Of a stretch of DNA of 64,000 nucleotides, positions 57,920 to 64,000 are shown piece after piece. This stretch comes from Acanthosepion esculentum. Taxonomy: Eukaryota; Mollusca; Cephalopoda; Sepiida; Sepiidae. The notes under the pieces are model-generated. The model made no database searches, was not told the origin of the DNA, and worked only from the letters and a program-made list of their open reading frames with translations. Each line of letters opens with the position of its first letter. The first letter of the stretch is position 1. Position numbers and translations under genes: made by a program. The stretch is taken from contig OZ038485.1 in NCBI GenBank assembly GCA_964036315.1, positions 96,178,575 through 96,242,574 of the forward strand. Direction: 5' to 3'.

Positions 57920-59160
57920 CTTACATTCTGGAATAGTTAGTGCAGGAGAATGGTTTAATGGAATAGTTTGGGAATGACAGCAAGTGAGACATTTGTCGGA
58001 GGAATAGAGATTGATAGAATAACCGCCTTTTCACACTGTAATTTCCACCTCCTTACAGTTGACTCTAACTGAAAAGACATCTTGACGAACTTGGCCGCAG
58101 GACTGTGGGGGCAAAGAAAACTCCAGACAATATATAGAGTGGAGGAGTTGAAGTCCATCATAGAAACAAGAATAGGTGTCAAGTGAAGTGAACTCGTGCC
58201 GAAGCATCACGTGTGTAAACGTAATTTTCTTGCAATGAATCTAAACGGAACTAATGACATTATAGAAGTACTCTCAAAGACTTGTATATTGGAAGACCAA
58301 CTTCTGGAGCTTGGAGCGTAATAGATGCATTTACATCGTCGGCTTTATCTCATATCCAAGAATTTAATTTCTTCTCTGCTTATCGCTTCCTTGATGATGA
58401 TGGTGTTGATGACTAAATTCGCCGCCAACATGCAGGTTGAGGACTAGAAGCTTCGAGTTTCATCAAAACCTGCTCTCTTCATCCATTCCTTATCGCTGCT
58501 TGGTTTTACAAGAGTTGATTGAAGTCGAAATCAGGGTAGAAGAAAGTGCCGTTGAGAATTTGTTTAAGGTGGACATCAACTTGCCAGGAAGTGACCCACA
58601 TATTTGATTTCATGACCTTCCTCTGCAGCACAGATGGAAGGATACATACAGAATCCAGTTATGAAACTGCAACGGACTGCCTCTGTTATAATGTTGTGTG
58701 ACGCCTTCTGTAGCATGTCTGTCATGCGTAGCCCTTTTCATTCGTTGGTACATCTTAATCGAGCGCTGGGTTCAATGGTGACAGAAAGTGATAAAGTTCT
58801 TCCGTTGGAAATCAGCATTCGAAATCCTGATTCGAAATCCCGAATCGAACACCAGTACCCGAACTCTCTCTTTAAATGCCATACCATTTCTAGTTGTAGT
58901 CGATCATGGCTTTCCACAGCATATTTAAAAAAAAATATCTGTAAACTGTCGATTGCCATGATTCTTTTGAGGAAAGATAATTGAATGATATCCTGTTATC
59001 TTCACCATGTATTTAATTCAGAGTTATCCTTCTCCTAGATTAGCCGACAGTCAAGCCTAATATACCAAGCTAGTTAATTCATAGCGATGGGAAGAAGAGA
59101 AGGTTTCATGCCCTCACTATAGTACATTAACGCGAAGAGAGCCTAAATTTTATTTTTTTC
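57920..59160. other. Unassigned, balanced composition
   Basis: Frames at 57955-58182 (minus) and 58634-58984 (plus) have normal amino-acid composition but no motif I know and no clear splice context. It could be decayed mobile-element sequence. Confidence 0.35.
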
Positions 59161-59345
59161 TTCTTTTGTAATCATTTCACCCAAGCAATAGAAACACTAA
59201 AATGCAAGTGGTTACTGGTCGTGAAAGACTAAGAAAAAGAGAAACAATATTAAGGAGAGAGAACAGGCCGGAAGAGAGTTTTATAAGTGCAAGTGATGAA
59301 ACTGTTAGCATAGAACTTGCGGTTGAATAGAACCTTATCTGTTCA
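59160..59345 (-). pseudogene. LINE-II 3' tip
   Basis: CATTTCACCCAAGCAA is the complement of the family 3' end. AACTGTTAGCATAGAACTTG is the complement of the conserved TTCTATGCTAACAGTTTC coding segment. Confidence 0.6.
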
Positions 59346-59800
59346 GAATGCACCCCACTCGACTTGCACACGTATCGTCCTGTTTGGAGACCTCACCAGC
59401 AGCAAGAGGTTACGTGGAGGCTCCAAAACGACGCTTCAAGGATTAGTTGAAGACATCCCTGAAACAGGCCAACGTGGACCGTGAGACTTGGGAAACCGTT
59501 GCTGCAAATCGGCCTTCCTGGCGTAGGACCACTTGAGGGAGGGAGGGAGGGAGGACTGAGACTTTCGAGTCCCAACTGTCAAGATAAAGAGGATGTGCAG
59601 CGTGCTGTCAAGAGGGCCCTTCTCGCCCAGCCGCGTCTACCACCCACACTCCTCTGTGACTCCTGCTCTCAACTCTTCAGGACTAGGCTAAGCCTTCTCA
59701 GTTATCTCCGCCACCACCACCAAAGGATAAAGGCAATAAGGAGGGAGGATGACGATCCCGATGCTCGGATGTGGGCGGGTGACGACGACGATATCTAGCC
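59346..59800 (+). pseudogene. LINE-III C-terminus with zinc-finger-like end
   Basis: Broken plus frames give RMHPTRLAHVSSCLE, RRFKD and LKTSLKQANVDRETWETVAA, a pattern typical of C-termini of one LINE group. The frame to 59798 carries CDSCSQLFRTRLSLLSYLRH followed by HH, spaced like a C2H2 finger, and ends at a stop after DDDDI. The most GC-rich element copy in the right half. Confidence 0.55.
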
Positions 59801-59804
59801 ATCT

Positions 59805-60228
59805 CAACTGTACAATAAGGGGACCTAGCTGCCAATCTAGTAATCTCGATCCGAATTTCAACTCGGTTTGCCGCTTTCATTTACCACTGGCATACGATGA
59901 TCCCTGTCACTGGTGGCAAATATTTAATTACATCGTTCACCAATCAAGCCCGAAATATGAAACCTAACACAACGAAATTGGTTGTATGGACAAATTATGA
60001 GGAAAGTGTAGAAAACTTAGAAATATGATTGAAACTCGTACATATATTAGCTGAAAACCCTATAATAAGCATTCTTGAACAGATGTTTCACTGGCATTTA
60101 TGTGTACCAATAATGGTTTGCGTCCATTTTTATTTATTTAACGTAAGTGGCAAAATCATTTATTTGTAATTTAATCTGTAGTGCTAAATCTTTTCTAATT
60201 CTTTAATGTGCTTCTTCTTTGTTAAAAA
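59805..60228. other. Unassigned spacer
   Basis: Nothing recognised. Confidence 0.4.
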
Positions 60229-60229
60229 T

Positions 60230-60600
60230 TTCTCCGAAGAAAAACATTCCTGAAACAAAAAGGTCTGAAATCATTGCATTGTTGAAAGAAGGGTTATCCC
60301 CAAGTCAAAATTGAAAGAAAAGTGAAATGCTCCAGAAATGGTGCACAAACAACCACTAAAAGCTACAGCGAAACCAATTCTTCCCAAAATCGCGATTGTT
60401 AGGGCCGGATAATATGCAAAAACTCAAGGGAAGACTGCTAAAGATGGTATCTCTACGTGATAGGAAAAAAAAAACTCTTCTAATTCTGCTGAATTTCGAG
60501 AGGCAGCAAACAAAGTGATATCGACTTGCATAGTGAGAAGAAGGTGTGTAGAATCTGGCCTCAAAGGATTTAGAGCGAGAGAAAACATTGCTGTCTGAGG
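60230..60600 (+). pseudogene. Tc1/mariner transposase N-terminal remnant
   Basis: Stop-ridden frames give KRSEIIALL-like and CSRNGAQTTTKSYSETNSSQ, followed by SSNSAEFREAANK and LHSEKKVCRIWP: the helix-turn-helix DNA-binding part of a Tc1-type transposase. The catalytic half is missing. Confidence 0.5.
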
Positions 60601-60639
60601 TTAGGCTGATAGCGGGCAAAAATGCTTCTATATTAAAGG

Positions 60640-60800
60640 ATAGCAAGGTGGAGTAAAGGATAGCTGCTCGGATTGAGGAATCGGAGAGCCGAGTTCGAAT
60701 TCCAGTCGAATTCATTACATTCACTTAACGCGCTATACGAATACTAATATAAATCCTCTTCTTCTGCCCCCTCCCCAGCTATGGGTAAATAGTAGGACAG
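60640..60800 (+). mobile_element. SINE body of the 5S/tRNA family
   Basis: ATCGGAGAGCCGAGTTCGAA and TTCATTACATTCACTTAACG match the bodies of the copies at 4775 and 42545 in opposite orientation. No 5S head is visible. Confidence 0.5.
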
Positions 60801-60829
60801 ACCGGGTTCTATAGTCTTGGATGGCAACT

Positions 60830-61195
60830 GTTAGATGTAGACGTCTCTTCTACTCCAATAGCTTCATGTCTCGCACATCTCGCCCGTGGAACTCCCTTCC
60901 TTATTCCTGTTTCCCTGACAAATACAATCTCCAACGATTTAAGTGTAACGTCAATCGACATGTACAGTTGCCTTGATCTATTCACTTCCCTTCTCCACAT
61001 CCTTTTTTACCTTTCATTCCTATCTGCTCTCGCTCCAAATCTTCTGTAACCTCCTTGCCTTGATCGATCCACTATCTTTCTCCACATCCTCTCCTTTACC
61101 ACTCCTATCTGCTCTTCCTCCAAACCTTCTGTAACCCCTTGCGTGCTAGTGGCCTCCAGCCTTGCTTGGGGGTGATAAGCTTAAAAAAAAAAACA
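60830..61195 (+). pseudogene. LINE-II 3' end with ~100-bp duplication
   Basis: SRTSRPWNSLPYSCFPDKYN-like coding end, then two ~100-bp copies of CTTCTCCACATCCT...CTTCTGTAACC (61020s and 61080s), and the 3' end CAGCCTTGCTTGGGGGTGAT plus A tract. Confidence 0.7.
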
Positions 61196-61199
61196 AAAA

Positions 61200-61720
61200 A
61201 AAAAAACAAAAAAAAACTGGTCTACCGCAGAAAGAAATGGAAACCTACTGCGGGAAAAAATAATCTGCCTCGTCAGTCATGTATCGAAAGATACATGATC
61301 GCCCAATCATGGCATATAACTGACTTTTATTTTGGACGTGTTAAAATTTACAAGCTATTTCTTGCCACAGTTAACAACTGATTGAAGCTCAGTTTTGAGA
61401 GCAGAAACCAATTCTACTTTGTCGGGTCTATCGAACTTTCTTATTACATCCTTAATTGTATAGATAAGAATCATGGTTTAATAGGCAGAAAATATAACTA
61501 ATGAGAATTACTTAAATATGGCCGTCATTTCGGGACGACATATATGAGATTAGTTTTCTTTTGATAGTTTTTTTTTTATACTTTTAATGCTTTAAAAAGT
61601 AATATTCTTGGTGCTGAAAGTGTTCGCTTCATAAATAAAAATCGTACATGACTCTTTCAAAATATATATCCAATATAACTGCCAAATTACATGAATGATT
61701 CTTACAGATGAAAACGTTCT
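61200..61720. other. Unassigned spacer
   Basis: CTACTGCGGGAA at 61245 also occurs at 30413, inside the insertion in the 30-kb LINE-II copy, so a shared small repeat is likely. Confidence 0.4.
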
Positions 61721-61724
61721 AAGG

Positions 61725-61895
61725 TGTGGTTCTAGGTTCGGATTCTGAGAATAACGTTTAATTATTTGAGTAGTGTAATAACAGATAACAAAAAGTGTGG
61801 TGAAAAAAATCTGAAGTTGCACGAAATAGCAAGGTGTTTTTCAGAAACTAAGCAAAGTATTAATACACAGGAAAATTCCATTAAAGAAATGCACA
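61725..61895 (+). pseudogene. LINE-I middle fragment
   Basis: GAAATAGCAAGGTGTTTTTC and AACTAAGCAAAGTATTAATA follow the AKDVFQNLSRLL region of the best copy. Confidence 0.55.
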
Positions 61896-61896
61896 G

Positions 61897-62595
61897 TAGT
61901 AAATTTATAGCTAGGTCTCATCGTTTCACTGTTGAAATTTGTAAATGTAACCGCAAGTTCTATGATGACAGTTTCTTCTCTCACACTTCGCGCCCGTGGG
62001 ACTCTCTTTCGGCTCATTGCTTCTTGCTTTCTCGCCAACTATAATGTAACGTCAACCGTTTTTTTTCTGTGTCTCTGAACTCTGTTCTTCTATTGTCCTT
62101 TCTGTTCAATATTTGCACTATTCATATTCCTCATCTTTGTTGTTTTTATTACAACGTTTAGGGCGTTGGAATTCCGAACTGAACCCTTCATTTAATCTAA
62201 AGGGGTAGACTGTCTTCGTTCCACTGCTCATGTTTAGGGATATCTTGTAATTGTTATTTTTATTTATCTTACTTGGTCGTTTGCAAGTAAACACTACCCG
62301 ACCCAGGAATTGAACTCACAACCACCATGTCACCAAATTCACAAACAAACTCTTTGATATCGACATACACCTGAGGAAGGCCGGATAGCCCAACTGCCGG
62401 AACTTCGTGATAACAATAATAAAGATGAGGACAATAGTCCAAATATAAATAGTGTAAATAGTGATAACGCCTCAACTCAGAAATTCAGCGCATAAACTTT
62501 TCACTATTGTTTTCTCCATTACTTTCACTTTTAGTAGCCGCTTACGTCTTAGTGGCTTCATCGCCTTGCTTGGGGTGAAACGATTTTAAAAAAGC
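61897..62595 (+). pseudogene. LINE-II 3' end split by SINE-like sequence
   Basis: ARSHRFTVEICKCNRKFYDD and SFFSHTSRPWDSL at 61910-62040 are the LINE-II terminus. The 3' end CGCCTTGCTTGGGGTGAAAC is at 62565. Between about 62130 and 62510 lies inserted sequence with a tRNA-like GAATTGAACTCACAACCACC block (minus) and a CTGAGGAAGGCCGG...GCCGGAAC hammerhead-like word (62370-62402). Confidence 0.6.
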
Positions 62596-62599
62596 TAAA

Positions 62600-63595
62600 C
62601 AAAAACAGAACAAAATCTATAAAAGCATTCTCACCAAAAAACAAAAAACAAAAAAAATAGAGAAAAAAGAAACAGATATAGACTGGCTGTTCCACGGATC
62701 GAACTCGTTGAAGTTATTCAGACAACAGCATTACAAAATAGGCAATGATAGTGAGGGAAATGCTGGAAGAGACTTGCCGTCACTTGATTTCTATCAAAGC
62801 TGCCAGATGACTGTGGTTTGAAAACTTATACAAAGTGATGGTAATTTCCACAAGAACACGTGGTTTATGATTTCAGAGAGAAAAAAGAATTCAATCTGTC
62901 GTTCGGTGGAAGCCATAATCAATGCCTCTTTATTGGCAATTACCGACGAATACGAGGTTAAGTCCTTTTTTATGTAAATTTTATTGCTCTTCTGAATTCA
63001 GCCATTTTCCTTTGTGAAATGACTTTCCTTTATCGTTTTCTTTTTTAAATTCTTTTCTCATTACCTTATCGATTATAAAATTTTGACTTTCTTTTCTTTT
63101 TATTATTTGGGTGTCATCATGATGTAGGCTCCCTTCATCACGGCTTTAACAATCTTCACACAATTTACGAACGAAAAAAGTTTTTTTTTCGGACCACAAA
63201 CATTTACATGGGACACAATATAATAATGATAGAGAAGATTCGAGATAAATAATTAGGTAAAATGATGGACTGAAAACAGAATTTGGAAATTCATACAAAC
63301 AATAGAAGAGGCAAGAGGCGGAAGTAAGTAGATATTATGAGGATATGTAGGATAGACTGACCGTAGACTTGAAGAGGTTACGATAGGATTGATCAGGGAG
63401 CATTCACTTGGGTGTCTGTTCTACAAAGTCACGATTGTTGATGAATGAGAAGTTCAAATGTACGTGATGTAGTGAGAGGTTTTAATAAAAGCAGCGCATA
63501 AAATTGTAGGTGGGGCCCATTTAGAATTGCCATTAGGTCGGGTAACTCAGTCAGCTCAGACACGCTACGACTGAGAGTGTTCATTCTGGAAGTTG
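62600..63595. other. Unassigned spacer
   Basis: No gene, RNA or repeat end recognised apart from poly-A and poly-T patches. Confidence 0.4.
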
Positions 63596-63599
63596 TTTC

Positions 63600-64000
63600 G
63601 CCCAATGTCTATGTTGCATACGACCATTACTTTCATGGAGGCAGATCGTTGAACCATTCGTTCCTCCAGGAAAAACAGTGGTGATATGCCCACTTGCGTT
63701 GGGGCATAATTTTGGTATGAACACTCTACAGAATCATTCGTTCCCCCAGGAGGTCTTATCGCAAAATAATTGGAGATGGGCCCAATGACGTTGGAGCATA
63801 ATTTAGGTATGAACACTAGAGAGAAAACCATTCGTTCCTCCAGCTGGTCTTATCGTAAAACCATTGTGGATGTGCCCGACGGCGTTGGATCATAAATTTA
63901 GCATGAACACGATAGAGAACCATTTGTTTTCCCAGGAGGTCTTATTGCAAAACAATTGGTGATGTGCTCGACAGCGTTGGGGCATCATTTAGGTATGAAC
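63600..64000 (+). repeat. ~92-bp satellite running off the window
   Basis: Units contain CCATTCGTTCCTCCAGGAGG, TCTTATCGCAAAACAATTGG and GCCCGACGGCGTTGGAGCAT, then AATTTAGGTATGAACAC. CATTCG/CATTTG recurs at 63655, 63736, 63829 and 63920. At least four units are visible, and the array probably continues. Confidence 0.85.

Noticed and set aside
59481..59798. Zinc-finger protein gene
   Set aside because: The finger is at the end of a LINE-type C-terminus, whose earlier part is present just upstream in other frames.

Overview
The window looks like intergenic or intronic DNA from a repeat-saturated, AT-rich animal genome. Long microsatellites, tRNA- and 5S-derived SINEs, several LINE families, Tc1/mariner remnants, Penelope-like elements and split genes rule out a prokaryote. 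The mix is most like a mollusc, probably a cephalopod, but that is inference. Only one host coding piece is well supported: a first exon on the minus strand (1959-2352) of a D-isomer-specific 2-hydroxyacid dehydrogenase of the glyoxylate/hydroxypyruvate reductase type. Its other exons are not visible. Almost everything else is repeat-derived, and most long open frames are low-complexity artefacts.

Layout. 0-9 kb: an LTR end, a pogo-like MITE, the dehydrogenase exon, T-rich and purine-rich tracts, a 5S rRNA-derived SINE and an inverted SINE cluster. 9-16 kb: an internally deleted mariner, two intact solo LTRs of one superfamily (LTR-A), and a three-level nest in which a LINE (LINE-I) contains element B, which contains an LTR-A. 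16-19 kb: GATA and purine tracts. 19-27.7 kb: SINEs and Penelope-like sequence with hammerhead-ribozyme motifs, LINE-I and LINE-II fragments, and a degenerate 64-bp minisatellite that resembles the 5' end of U2 snRNA. 28-35 kb: a TCTA array, LINE-II, one solo LTR-A inserted into another, and a mariner fragment. 35.2-38.3 kb: a LINE-II 3' end whose untranslated region has expanded into a 36-bp minisatellite of about 77 units. 40.6-41.3 kb: a tandem array with a 334-bp period, each unit starting with the first ~45 nt of U2 snRNA followed by strong hairpins. 41-53 kb: more LINE-I, a second 5S-SINE, tandem repeats, a near-perfect type I hammerhead ribozyme (47507-47553, minus strand) and a Penelope-like ORF remnant. 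55.3-56.9 kb: a complete but dead Tc1 element with ~225-bp terminal inverted repeats. 57-64 kb: LINE, Tc1 and SINE fragments, then a ~92-bp satellite that runs off the end.

The most noteworthy content is RNA-based: hammerhead ribozymes apparently carried by tRNA-headed SINE-like repeats next to Penelope-like elements; two independent tandem repeats built on the branch-site-recognition part of U2 snRNA; and a stem-loop in the LTR-A solo LTRs whose arms differ between copies yet still pair. LINE-I, LINE-II, LINE-III, LINE-IV, LTR-A, element B and family D are labels I made for use in this window; clade assignments were not possible without database searches.
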